64,000 nt of DNA from Carnegiea gigantea. Its lineage: Eukaryota > Streptophyta > Magnoliopsida > Caryophyllales > Cactaceae. The translations under genes and the position numbers were made by a program. The stretch covers positions 3,723,501 to 3,787,500 of the forward strand of contig JAKOGI010000001.1 of NCBI GenBank assembly GCA_029747015.1, read 5' to 3'. Below the pieces are notes generated by a model. The model worked only from the letters and a program-made list of their open reading frames with translations. It had not been told where the DNA came from and searched no databases. The first letter of the stretch is position 1; the number at the start of each line of letters is the position of its first letter. Below, in pieces: positions 1 to 10,324 of the stretch.

Positions 1-349
1 TTAACTCCGATTTCTTGCTCCATCTCCATCTCCATCTCCATCTGTGAATCTATCCATGATCCAGCAGACGGTTAATTAATCTTCTCATGCTTGATTACTT
101 CTCTTCTGGTTCGTCCCCGTCTCTCAATTATCCGTAATTCACATGTTCTTCCCTAAATTATGATTATTGATTAGATTATTCATCGATTTACCCTTGTGTC
201 TTGTGTCTAATTGCAATTTGAATATGCCCTGTCATCATCATCATCATGATCATCTCTTTTAGATCTGTTCCTCTATCTGAGCAATAATTACAAAAATTCA
301 ACAATTATAGAATACAATCACGATCGCGGATCGTTATTTGTCATATCTT
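1..349 (+). promoter_or_regulatory. 5' leader/promoter-proximal region of the PP2-A10-like gene
   Basis: No gene is visible here. The stretch contains a short run of CTCCAT-type hexamers at about 19-42 and a CAT-rich patch near 230-250, as is common in plant 5' leaders. It ends at the ATG at 350. The transcription start cannot be fixed from sequence. Confidence 0.4.
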
Positions 350-1645
350 ATGATGGATCTCCAATTGTTGAGTGAGGGTTTGGATTTTTGTAAGAAAAGG
401 AGGAAATGGGTTTTGCTATGTGCGTTGTTTGGAGTATCTAGCTATGGTGTTTATAGGGTTTATCAGTTGCCTGGTGTGACTAGAAAAAGGAGGAAGTTGT
501 TCAAGTTTTTAACAGCTTTCTTTTCAATGGCTGAACTGGTTTCTGATTCAGTTGAGACTGTTGGGGTTGTATCTAAGGATATGAAGGAGTTTTTGATATC
601 TGATTCTGATGAAATCCCTAAAAGTTTGAGGCAAATTTCTAAAATTGCTACTTCAGATGGGTTTTCCGATTCGTTGACTAGGGTTTCTGAGGCTTTGACC
701 GTTGGGATTTTGAGGGCTTCTCGTTCTGAGATGAGTAGTAAAGGTGGGGTTGGAGAAAGTGTTTGTTTCACTGATAAGGTAATGGATAAGATTTTGTCGA
801 GTGCAGGAACTGGGTTTGTTTCGGTTGTTGCTGGAAGCTTTGCTAGAAATCTTGTTCAGAGTTTTTACTCTGGTGTTGAATCTGCTGACAGTTCAAATGG
901 GAAGGTAATGGCCAATGGGATGGATCATAGAGTGGATTTGTCGAGTGTGCCTAGATGGTTGAATGTGGTTTGTGCTGATAAGTGCAAGGACTTAATGGTG
1001 AATTGTATTCAGGTTTTTGTTAGCACCGCAGTGGCTGTTTACCTCGACAAAACATTGGATATCAATGCATTCGATGAAATTTTTGCTGGGCTTACTAACC
1101 CAAGCCATGAAAGCAGAATGAGGGACATGTTGGTTTCTGTTTGTAATGGTGCTGTAGAAACATTTGTCAAAACATCTCATCATGTACTCACATCAAAGAG
1201 CACAGATTCAAATGCCCATTCAAGCTTTTCGAATTCCTCTGTTGATGATTGTAAGTATACAAGTTTGAACGGCCAAGAGTTCAGCAATGGCAAGAAAGAG
1301 GCTATTCCCTTGTGCTTGACAGACATGCAGGTATCCAGTGACAATCAGGGTGGCGGTTGGAGTAGCACGGTATTGTCTACACTGTCGGTACCTAGCAACC
1401 GAAGATTTGTGTTTGACGTGACAGGAAGGGTGACATTTGAAACTTTTAAGTCAGTTGTTGAGTTCTTGCAACGGAAGGTCATTGAGGGATTGAAAAGAAG
1501 CAGCCATGCTGTTCATGATCACGTTGTGCATAAAGGACGTCATGCAGTTAAATATTTTGGCTTGAAGTCATATGTGTGTGTTACCTTATGTTTTGCTCTG
1601 CTCTTACACATGATTTGTAGTACAAGGGCTTTGCTGCCTGCCTAG
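350..1645 (+). CDS. PHLOEM PROTEIN 2-LIKE A10 family protein (single exon)
   Basis: An uninterrupted frame of about 431 codons. I recognise the N-terminus (MDLQLLSEGLDFCKKRRKWV, then a hydrophobic stretch ending GVSSYGVYRVY) and the following conserved block (VSDSVETVGVVSKDMKEFL, then SLRQISKIA) as the plant family named PHLOEM PROTEIN 2-LIKE A10. The function of this family is poorly defined and I see no lectin domain despite the name. A basic cluster precedes one hydrophobic segment at about residues 18-35. A second hydrophobic segment (SYVCVTLCFALLLHMI) lies at the extreme C-terminus and could act as a membrane anchor. The frame can be extended upstream only to a TTG at 338. The real start is the ATG at 350 or the adjacent ATG at 353, and family proteins begin MDLQL, which favours 353. 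The gene has an intronless coding region here. Family assignment is firm; biochemical role is unknown to me. Confidence 0.85.
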   Translation: MMDLQLLSEGLDFCKKRRKWVLLCALFGVSSYGVYRVYQLPGVTRKRRKLFKFLTAFFSMAELVSDSVETVGVVSKDMKEFLISDSDEIPKSLRQISKIATSDGFSDSLTRVSEALTVGILRASRSEMSSKGGVGESVCFTDKVMDKILSSAGTGFVSVVAGSFARNLVQSFYSGVESADSSNGKVMANGMDHRVDLSSVPRWLNVVCADKCKDLMVNCIQVFVSTAVAVYLDKTLDINAFDEIFAGLTNPSHESRMRDMLVSVCNGAVETFVKTSHHVLTSKSTDSNAHSSFSNSSVDDCKYTSLNGQEFSNGKKEAIPLCLTDMQVSSDNQGGGWSSTVLSTLSVPSNRRFVFDVTGRVTFETFKSVVEFLQRKVIEGLKRSSHAVHDHVVHKGRHAVKYFGLKSYVCVTLCFALLLHMICSTRALLPA

Positions 1646-3943
1646 GTTGTATATTTTGCCATTTGAAACATACATAATACAAATCTGAAGGAATTGTAGT
1701 AGGGAAAGCTTCATTGTGGTTCTCCATTTGTACATAACTACATATCTACTTTGAATGACTAAAGTGGACCAATTTCGGCATACGTATAATTTGGTGTTTG
1801 CTTCTTGAATATTCTATGTACAGGATTCTTACAAGTATCTGAAATGTTTGCTTTTGAAACATTATGGGTTGCTCCTTGTTTTAGATGGCATCGAGCGTCT
1901 TGATTGTTATCAATGTATTCACGGTGTCGCTGAGATGTCTTCTTGATGCTTTGTGCTGAACCTGCTTTTTGGACTTCCCTTTTAACATGAAGAGGAGCTG
2001 AGAGTTGAAGCTCCCTGATTTCCCTTGTTTTTCGCTAGATTTGATTTTTTTACAACCAAATGGCTCTCCAGTATCTAAAGACAACATTTCAAACTCCCTT
2101 ATTCAAACCCTAATTTAACAACCATCCCACCACGAAGATCTGTCTTGATTCTTGCATCATGCGCCTAAGACTATAATGAGCTTGTTTTGCTTTCTGTTGG
2201 TTTAACCAATGCTCACTTTTTACCTTTTAATTAGTAACTTAAGCTCATCAATTTGTTACCATCTTCTGTTCAAGAGATGGCTCGTCTGCTTTTTTCCTTT
2301 GTGCACAATTTCACTTTCAGAAGTGATTTTGGCCTGAGGCCATCGTTACACGATTGCAATGTCTTACATGAGCTCAAAGTCAGTAGTCAGTCGTGTCTAC
2401 TATGGCTGCACAGAGGATCAGAAAATGAACCGGTAAACTGGTGCACACCTTATAAGTTTGCTTTGTTGTCACTTGCGCTATGCAAATCCATTAAATTTCC
2501 CAAGAGTTTTACATAAAATTTTGTCCTCATGTTTTATTCCCTATCAGTATCGAGTGGGTTGAAAATGTTGCCTCTTCTTCAGCTGAGAGGGGACGCAACC
2601 ACTGCGAGCAAGGCAGATTAGACGAAGATTTATGCGACAGTGAGACAAAGTTCATGTATCTTCCTCTCTCATTTTAAAGTCTTCAGTATCAAATACTTGC
2701 TTTATTGCACGGTGTGGCAGCTACAACAGGATTTGAAGTTGACAATTACTTCTGATTTGAATGCCGTGCTTGTATTTGCTCTTTGCAGTTTCAGATGGAC
2801 ATGTTTAGCATCTCCCTGTTGAATTCTTTTTATGATGTTGGATTTGTTTCATAATTCATAAGTTTGATAAGCATGTCTGTTTTCTGCGTTGGTTTATTAT
2901 TTACAGGACAAGAATCAAATTCCAGAAGGCTGTGATGTCCCAACTATTCATAGCAAGTGAAGACCCTCATACTGCAGTATGAAGAGAATAACCTTTTTAC
3001 ATATGGTGAGACCTACATGCTTATATTCCTACATTAACAACTAGCTGATAGATTCACAAGAAGATGTACAAATGTACTTTATCAGAGTCCCTCAGGGATG
3101 CATGTTCAGCAGACAGTAAGCAGGTTTCCAAAGCTAATACAAACAAAAATTTTAATCGCCTAAAATTTCCGGCATCACAAACTTTCATAAGCAATAAATA
3201 GCAACTCCGCAGCCCAAATTTAAAAATAATGCCAGGAGACCACCAAAGCTGGTCTCCGGATGACAATGTGAGCATAACCAAAGAAATTTCCAGGATACGA
3301 AATAGCCAAAAGCATCCACTTCATGCATAAATTATTTTTTGGCGGAAAGTGAAACGCAAAAGTCAATGTAGGCGGGTTCGAATCCAACTATCTAGTAACA
3401 ACTCCAAAAAATTTTACCAGTAGGGCTAATCCAGTTCATACATAAATTATGATAAGTATGCCAGTGGATATCATTCTGAGCATACATCAACCTAAGTTTA
3501 CCTGCTTCTGAGCATATTAAATGGGTTCCTACCAGAATCAGTGTTTCTGCACTTAATACAATGAGGCATTTGGATAGCCAATAGTTGCATGCAAGGTAAT
3601 TACTGATGATATAGAAGCAATAACAGCCCACGACACATTGCATAGTAAACTGGGATAAGATCAAATATACTCCAGTGATACGACCAAATTTGCTTTCGAT
3701 TAAAAACCATAACAAACTCCTATGGGTTAGAACTTAATTAGATACCTCCTCTCATCCCTCAATCAAGCAACAATGGATAACTTAATACCAGCAAAGGGTC
3801 TACTGTAGCAGTTAGCATACTGAAGTAATCATGCTAAAGCTAAACTCTCATCAACCTGCTCTTCACCAAATATGGCCTATAATAACTGTTGATCTAACTT
3901 GAAGAAATCTTTCAAGGACTCAAGAGTGACATACGTAGTCCTG
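1646..3943. other. Intergenic region between convergent gene ends
   Basis: The 3' flank of the PP2-A10-like gene, followed by the 3' flank of the minus-strand ALG13 copy. Open frames here are short and unrecognised (for example 2253-2516). I see no convincing gene, RNA or repeat structure. Confidence 0.5.
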
Positions 3944-5721
3944 TCAATCTTCTGGAAAGGCTAGGAACCTGTATACAAGCTTCGCAACTGGTTTTGCATG
4001 ATCAGGAGGATATGAAAGAAGAGAATCCAAATTCGTACTCATGATAGTCTGGTGAAAAGTTTGATGACATGCACAGAATAGGTGCTCTCTCTTTGCCAAT
4101 TCTTCTGCCAATTTGACTTGGTGGTTGTCCATCAAATCCTCATTCACTACAACAATCAATGGCTTACACATCTGTAATGTCTCAAATATGCTGCCAGAAC
4201 CTATAAAACAACCAAAAGCATTTGTGCGGGCTAGGTTTGCCGTGTGAACTTGGTAGAATCATGCTCTAGCCGTGAGCATACACATACGGGTTCTCAAAGG
4301 CACACAGGGCTTTGTCCGATTAGATATCTAAGGCACAGAGTTCAGCATGAAAACAAATAAAGCTATTTTGACACTAGTAGCTAATTGAAGTGAATGGAAG
4401 AGAAGCTCAGGCTGGACTCTGGGGGGGGGGGGGATATAGATCTGATTTCCTTTCTGGAGCCCAACTTCCCAATGCATAGATTAGATGATATAATTCCAAA
4501 AGAAACCCATAGCTTAATTTGTTTACAGTAACCACCACACAGTTTTAGTGTTGATATAACTCATGAATTTTACCAAGGAGACCATACAACTTGACTACAG
4601 AGGTAAAAGACTGAAAAGTATGCAACATGATAGCAAATGATTGTACAGTGATTTTCATAGCAATTATCTACTTGGGACTGGGGATGCAGTGGCAAGCATG
4701 TGAATTGTGAAGCTCAACACAATATGCCAAGATGGCATCAATGATTTTGGGATCGATTGCTGCCATGTAAGAGAGACTGCCTACAATAAGTCATAAGAAA
4801 GTCTAGCATCGTTCCTGCTGTCAATAGAAATAACTCCCAGAGTCCCAGGGCTTTTATTCTTCTCTGTAAAACTCCACAAGAGATTTAGCAGAAAAAATGT
4901 AAATGGCAATGGTGAAATTTCAGTCCCAATCCTGCGAAGTACCTGCATGACAGGCTGATCTTAAACAGTTGGCAATGCTTGACGAAAAAGTGTCGTTAGC
5001 AGCTATGAACCCATCATCACCAGCAGTCTACCAACCAAAAAAAAAAGGGTCAAAAACTTCAAATGCCAAAAGTAATTATAAAATCAAAATGGAACTTTAG
5101 CTACACGAGAGTTCTTTCATCAGACTGTAACATCAGAACTTGGTCCTGAAAAAGATTCATTCTCTTTATTACTGTGCATATTAACCCTCAAAATTATATT
5201 CTATGACTTAGCACCATGGATAATCTGATAGACATTTCACCAATTTATACACTGATACTAGCCATGCTTCAAAGGCTAAAACAGCATAGATCAGCTCAAC
5301 TTCAACTATACTGAAGTATGGTGACCTGATTATCCTGTTGTTCAACCTCTGAACATCCTCACCAAAATATCCCCCAATTCACGAGTACAAGCTCCATGAC
5401 AGGTGAACTTAAGCAGAAATACTGTCTTAAGCCTTGTTTGTTTCTTCTTGCACAATATATTATATTAAGCAGAAATGCAATTTCAACATTGAAGAAAAAG
5501 TAGAGCACAGAGCTGTGACAAGGAAAATTCGCAAATTCCCTGCAAGGAATGTAGGATCCACGTCCAATCTGAATCAGAAGGTGGGGGTATACGCTTTTGC
5601 ATACAGCTCTTGCCTGACTTCTGGGGTATTCAACAGCTTTAACAAGACCATCAAATAGGGTAGTTCAGACAGTCACAAAGAATACTTTCTTTGAGCTCTT
5701 CCCTTCATCATTGCGTCCCAT
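3944..5721 (-). pseudogene. ALG13: ALG13-like UDP-GlcNAc transferase, disrupted three-exon copy
   Basis: On the minus strand three exons can be read. Exon 1 starts at ATG 5721-5719 (MGRNDEGKSSKKVFFVTV, then a stop, then TTLFDGLVKAVE), exon 2 is 5027-4943, exon 3 is 4200-3944. Exon 3 opens with GSGSIFETL and continues CKPLIVVVNEDLMDNHQ, the diagnostic UDP-GlcNAc-binding end of ALG13. ALG13 pairs with ALG14 at the ER to add the second GlcNAc of the lipid-linked N-glycan precursor. Defects visible: TGA at 5667-5665 where the family has Gly (VTVGTT); a 1-nt insertion near 5625 and a 2-nt insertion near 5585 that together restore frame before HLLIQIGRGSYIP; no clear donor after exon 1; about four residues missing in exon 2 before CHAG, where the family has SLVISHAG. 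Exons 2 and 3 keep matching splice phase and exon 3 is fully open, so this is an intron-containing degenerate copy and not a retrocopy. Clustered assembly errors are the alternative. Confidence 0.8.
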
Positions 5722-6940
5722 TCTCAGCAGCTTCTTACTTGCTGCCCCAACTACTATGTCACTGAACATCACAGCTGTAGGTTCAGAGATGTCACAAGTT
5801 TAGCTCAAAAAACTAGCATCTGAACGGAAAGGACAGGCTCTACTAACAATGGGGATAGTATTACGAGCCAAAGGAGTCCTAATCACACAAACATGTTTGA
5901 AAACAGGAGTAGGCCACACAAGCGAGGCCTAACATTCTAGCCAGAGTAGTTAGAGGACATCAAGTGTTTTTAATATTGGTCAAAGACCTGAGCAAGTTTT
6001 CTGATTTGACAACAATATGCTGACATTACACAGCAACAATTGGATTACGAAAAGAATACAATATCTAAATTTGACGAGCAATCATCATTCAGAAATGAAG
6101 ATCAAAATCTCTTCCAACAGCTGACTTGTGCCATTTGAAGACCAACAGCTATCTAAATTCATGATCATGCATAAATATGAACATAAGATCCCAATTTCAT
6201 CACAAACCAGGAATTAGCTAGCAAATCTCTTCTTTATCCCTCTCAACAACTAGAAAACTACATATAAACGTGGAACAACTTACGTCAACTTTCAATGCTG
6301 AAATCTGCCAGATGTAAACATCGCTTCACAACTTCAGCCTCATTGTGACACTTCACACTATACCTCTGTAATCAAACCTTTCCATCATAGAGTTAATTGC
6401 TCTTTGTATCACATATTCCTCCGCCTCCCCCACTTCAACATTCGTCCGACATACATCTTGTAGTTCTTTTTGTTTTGATTTCATTAATTACTCTCTAAAG
6501 ATACAATTACAGAACACAAACACATTTGAGGATACAGTGGTTAGAGATGTTATTCATATAAGATCAAAAACTTCACATTACTAATCACTAATTAAAATTC
6601 GTATGACATTTTCAGCATTATACAAATGAATACAAAATATGATTTTATTTTAAAAATTTGAACTTTAGGAGTTTGAAAACCAACCTAGCCTAGAAAAATA
6701 AGCCTAATACTCCGAGCTTTACACACATTTGTTCTTAGTAATCTGTACGAAGAAAAACCAGACCCGAATGCATACATTCCAACTTACTATTGACTAGTCT
6801 CGGATTTTTAAGAATGAGTAGGTTTAAAGTTCAGATTACTGAAACTTACTTCTATATGTAATATCCTTTGGGCTTTAACCGACATAGTAACTTAATAAAA
6901 ATTAGAGCCCACGAGATGCTTACTAATTCTAAGCCTATGT
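5722..6940. other. Intergenic region, AT-rich, no gene seen
   Basis: Lies between the broken ALG13 copy and the leader of the gene at 8429. Only short unrecognised frames are present, and I see no repeat ends or RNA signatures. Confidence 0.4.
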
Positions 6941-8428
6941 GCGAGTCTCTCTCTATTTTATCCCTCGAAGATTATCGGGAGGGCCCCCCCCCCCCCCCCC
7001 CCCTTCTCTCTCTCTCACGCTCTCGCCCTCCTCCCGATTGACATACAACACTGGGTCTTCTTCTCTGCATGCTCTGATCCTTCAACGTCTCCCACATCTT
7101 CACCATCGAGACCCCAAAAACCCCAGAAAACCCCCCATCTCTCTCAATCCATACCCCCCTCTCTCTCTCTTTCTGTATCTATGTATATCTTTGTCCACCA
7201 ATTAGGTCTGCTTTTGGCAGTTTTCTCTCATTTGTGCTGTCTGTTGCTCGAATCAGACTGCGTTGGTGAAGTTTGGTTCAATTGATTTACGGGAAGGTTA
7301 GTCTGAGTGTCTTTCAACTCGTTTAATTGGCGTTCCTTTTCACTTGGTTTATTGATTGTAATTTAATTTTTTGTTGTTTTTCCTGTGGAATTCTGTGTTA
7401 TTTGGCATTTTATATGCAGAATTGGATTGCCCATGTTGTGTTTTGAGGATTTATAGTCAAGTAACTTATGCCTAGTATTGTTGGGAATGTGGATTTTTTA
7501 AGAATGCAACATTAATTTGCTAGATGGATTTGTAGATTTTCGGAACTCCTAAAAGAACCAAAGAATGTGGTAAAAAGACCAGAAATTAAAGAACTTTCGG
7601 GAGTTATAGTCATTTGGATTTCTCTCAAGGGATATTCACACAATATGAAAGAGACTTCGAATGTAATATATCATGTGAGCCAAAGAAAGATGAAGAGAGC
7701 ATTGCCAATGGGGTAAATTTTGGGTGTTCGTTTAGTTTGTTACATTGAGAGAGATGTCTGTGATACAATTTGTAATGATTCTGTTACGTGTTGTCTATGT
7801 TAAAACATGAAAATAATGAAGTATTATATGGTCTTATGTATTGTCTAGCTTTCTTCTTGTGCATACATTGTCGTGATTTTAACATACAGATTTTCTGGAT
7901 CTGCAAAGTGCCAATCTTTGCATTTGATGTCAATGTGATAGAAGAAAATCGTTGCCATTCTTCAAAAGATAAAAGATGGAACAACCTAAACGCCTCGTCC
8001 CCCCCCCCCCCCCCAAAAAAAGAACAAACCCCAAATTCATCCTCTTTTATTTGACGTCAATACGACACCCTTTTTCGCCATTGTGACTTAGGCTTCTTTC
8101 TTTTGTTTTCATTTTTTCACAATGTCAGCAGCATTTATCTGCATAGACATGGTCGAGTAAGAGAGTAGGTCAAGTGCAAACTGAATCCAAGGTATCGCGT
8201 TCTCCGCCCTACGGTAGTTTAGGTGTAATTACCATTTTTGATTCCTCCGGGTAATCAAACGGTCCTTCCTGGAGATACCATTCTGAACTGTTGTCAAAAA
8301 AACAATTTCCCACGAAATGGGTTTTTGGTGATAGCTTGGGCAGATTGTGGTTTTTTCTACAATTCGCTTATGTTTGGACTGGACAAGTGAAGTTCAAGAG
8401 GTACCGAGTTGGTTTCGTCATAAATTTA
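6941..8428 (+). promoter_or_regulatory. 5' leader of the 8429 gene: CT-rich exon, C20 tract, probable 5'UTR intron
   Basis: A CT-rich stretch with an uninterrupted run of 20 C at 6984-7003 is followed by a pyrimidine-rich leader to about 7296, where AAG|GTTAGT makes a good donor. A T-rich stretch with a second C run (16 C at 7999-8014) follows. The acceptor is not certain; candidates lie around 8130-8390. I infer a 5'UTR intron of about 0.8-1.1 kb, a common arrangement for plant housekeeping genes. Confidence 0.45.
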
Positions 8429-10324
8429 ATGGCTTCAACACTGCTGGACTATGTGCAAAATTTGTGGCCTTTTTCAATCCTCAGAGATGACGACTTGAAA
8501 CTCTCTGATCGACTGGTTAGGAAAATATCGATACCTCAACAGACCAAGCAATTTGTTTTTGCAATTAGTGAGCCAGAAAGTAAGGGAACCATATATATTC
8601 TTTGTGCTCAGAATTTATCTGAGAGATCAGCTAGGGATGCTGAGTATTTAATAAGGGAAGTACGTCCTGATGCAGTTGTTGCCGTAATGGGTGATTGTGC
8701 TTTATCGGAAATTCATGAGTATGAATTGGTTGAAGGCATGAATGATCAAGTTCCAACTTCAGCATTTGAAGTTCTCATCAGATCTTTTATAGACAAAACA
8801 AATAAGGACAACTATGAGAATCTCGCTGGAAACTTGGTCCTTAGGGAGATTTTCGGGGTTGGTTTTTATGGGCACTTTTTTGCCTCCAGGAGGATGGCAC
8901 AGGAGATTGGATCTTCCTTCATGGTCTTTGAATCTCGTTCTTTGAAGTCAGATGGAGCTGGGACTTCTGAGACTACTAATGTCACAAATAAGCTTCAATC
9001 TTTAGCAATGCAGCCAGCTTCGTTGGTTCCCCAGAATTTGGGCTCTGTGGTTCGCCAGTCCCGAAGATTTTTCATTGCTAATGATCTTCAGTTGCAGATG
9101 GTCAAATTAGTTAGCCCATCTGTAGCTTCGTCACTGACACCAAAGGGCTTATCTGTGGATATTGCATCAGGAACAGTTGAACCTAGTCCTACCTACAGTC
9201 CCCCACCATTTGCCCAAATGATTTATCCATTACTAATGGACCTTCATGATATTTTTTCTGATATTCCATCTATGGGTCTTGCTTTAACTTACGCGCAGAA
9301 AATGTTTGATAATGTGTATAAAGGGGAGACTGTGGATGCTGAAACCTTGTCTGAAGTTTACTCCTTCCAAATTGCAGTTGAGGGGCTGAGGGTTGCCCTA
9401 GCAAATGCTGGTAAACTCCCAATTCGCAAATTACAGAGCCCTGCTTCGTGCAAGATTGATTTTAGTAGTCTTTCAGTTGAAGAGAAATCCCAATGTCTTG
9501 TTGCACATGCCCTTCGAAGTCAGGCAAAGAAATTCAAGACAGTGGTGGCGATAACAGATGCTGCAGGTTTAGCTGGTCTTCGAAAGTTCTGGAACACTTC
9601 TGTCCCAGAAGAAATAGGAGATATATTTGAAGAAATTGTTGTCTGCCAAGAGTTTGGTGCAGAAGGCACCAAGGACGGCAAGGATGAAAAGAAAGGATTG
9701 TTGTCAGCTAAACCTGTAGTGGCTGTTGGTGCTGGTGCTACTGCTGTTTTAGGGGCATCCTCCTTATCCAAAGTCCTTCCTGTGTCAACTGTTGTGAAGG
9801 TGGTTACGCTGAATGTTCCAACGTCTTTGAAGATTTTTCTTACACAAACCTACAAGGCAACTTCATTTGCATTAAGCAAGATCCTTGGCCCATCAAAAGT
9901 TGTGGCCCCAGGCTTTGCGAGTTCTGGAGCAAAAATGTCTACCACATTCAAGGCAGCTGCTTCTGCTGAGAAAATCCGTGCTGTCACTCATAGTATCATA
10001 GCATCTGCTGAGAAGACCAGCTTTTCGGCGATGAGAACTGCATTCTATGAGATTATGAGGAAGAGGCGGAATAAGCCGATTGGTGTCATGCCATGGACTA
10101 CCTTTGGCTTTAGCATGGCAACTTGTGGAGGATTACTTGCATACGGGGATGGAATTGAATGTGCAGCCGAGTCTCTTCCAGCCGCACCTTCTATTGCCAG
10201 TTTGGGTCGTGGGATTCAGAATTTACAGCAGGCTTCTGAGAATGTGAGACAGACTTCCAGACATAAGATTCAAAAAGCTATAGAATCACTCATGTACAGA
10301 TTCAGAAAACTGAAGATCCAGTAG
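8429..10324 (+). CDS. Conserved plant protein of unknown function, TraB-like N-terminal segment
   Basis: A single-exon coding region of 631 codons. The frame is open further upstream but only to a TTG at 8291; the first ATG is 8429 (MASTLLDYVQNLWPFSIL). Residues about 35-105 read like a degenerate TraB/PrgY-type fold: a strand (GTIYILCAQNLSERSARDAE) followed by LIREVRPDAVVAVMGDC, matching the family pattern of an extended strand, a helix and an EVRPD-V strand. The catalytic-type residues of TraB proteins are not clearly present. Mid-region motifs include REIFGVGFYGHFFASRRMAQ. Two hydrophobic stretches occur near the C-terminus (AVGAGATAVLGASSL and GVMPWTTFGFSMATCGGLL), suggesting membrane association, followed by a basic, helix-prone tail. 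Complete with stop TAG. I do not know its function; the TraB link is an inference from local pattern only. Confidence 0.75.
   Translation: MASTLLDYVQNLWPFSILRDDDLKLSDRLVRKISIPQQTKQFVFAISEPESKGTIYILCAQNLSERSARDAEYLIREVRPDAVVAVMGDCALSEIHEYELVEGMNDQVPTSAFEVLIRSFIDKTNKDNYENLAGNLVLREIFGVGFYGHFFASRRMAQEIGSSFMVFESRSLKSDGAGTSETTNVTNKLQSLAMQPASLVPQNLGSVVRQSRRFFIANDLQLQMVKLVSPSVASSLTPKGLSVDIASGTVEPSPTYSPPPFAQMIYPLLMDLHDIFSDIPSMGLALTYAQKMFDNVYKGETVDAETLSEVYSFQIAVEGLRVALANAGKLPIRKLQSPASCKIDFSSLSVEEKSQCLVAHALRSQAKKFKTVVAITDAAGLAGLRKFWNTSVPEEIGDIFEEIVVCQEFGAEGTKDGKDEKKGLLSAKPVVAVGAGATAVLGASSLSKVLPVSTVVKVVTLNVPTSLKIFLTQTYKATSFALSKILGPSKVVAPGFASSGAKMSTTFKAAASAEKIRAVTHSIIASAEKTSFSAMRTAFYEIMRKRRNKPIGVMPWTTFGFSMATCGGLLAYGDGIECAAESLPAAPSIASLGRGIQNLQQASENVRQTSRHKIQKAIESLMYRFRKLKIQ

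Noticed and set aside
2253..2516. 87-residue plus-strand open frame downstream of the PP2-A10-like gene
   Set aside because: No recognisable motif, codon pattern or splice context; likely chance in the 3' flank.
3371..3390. GGGTTCGAATCC, a tRNA B-box/T-loop-like motif
   Set aside because: No matching A box or acceptor stem at tRNA spacing on either strand; probably chance or a SINE crumb.
5434..5658. 74-residue plus-strand open frame
   Set aside because: It is antisense to exon 1 of the ALG13 copy, whose minus-strand reading (HLLIQIGRGSYIP) is clearly the real one.
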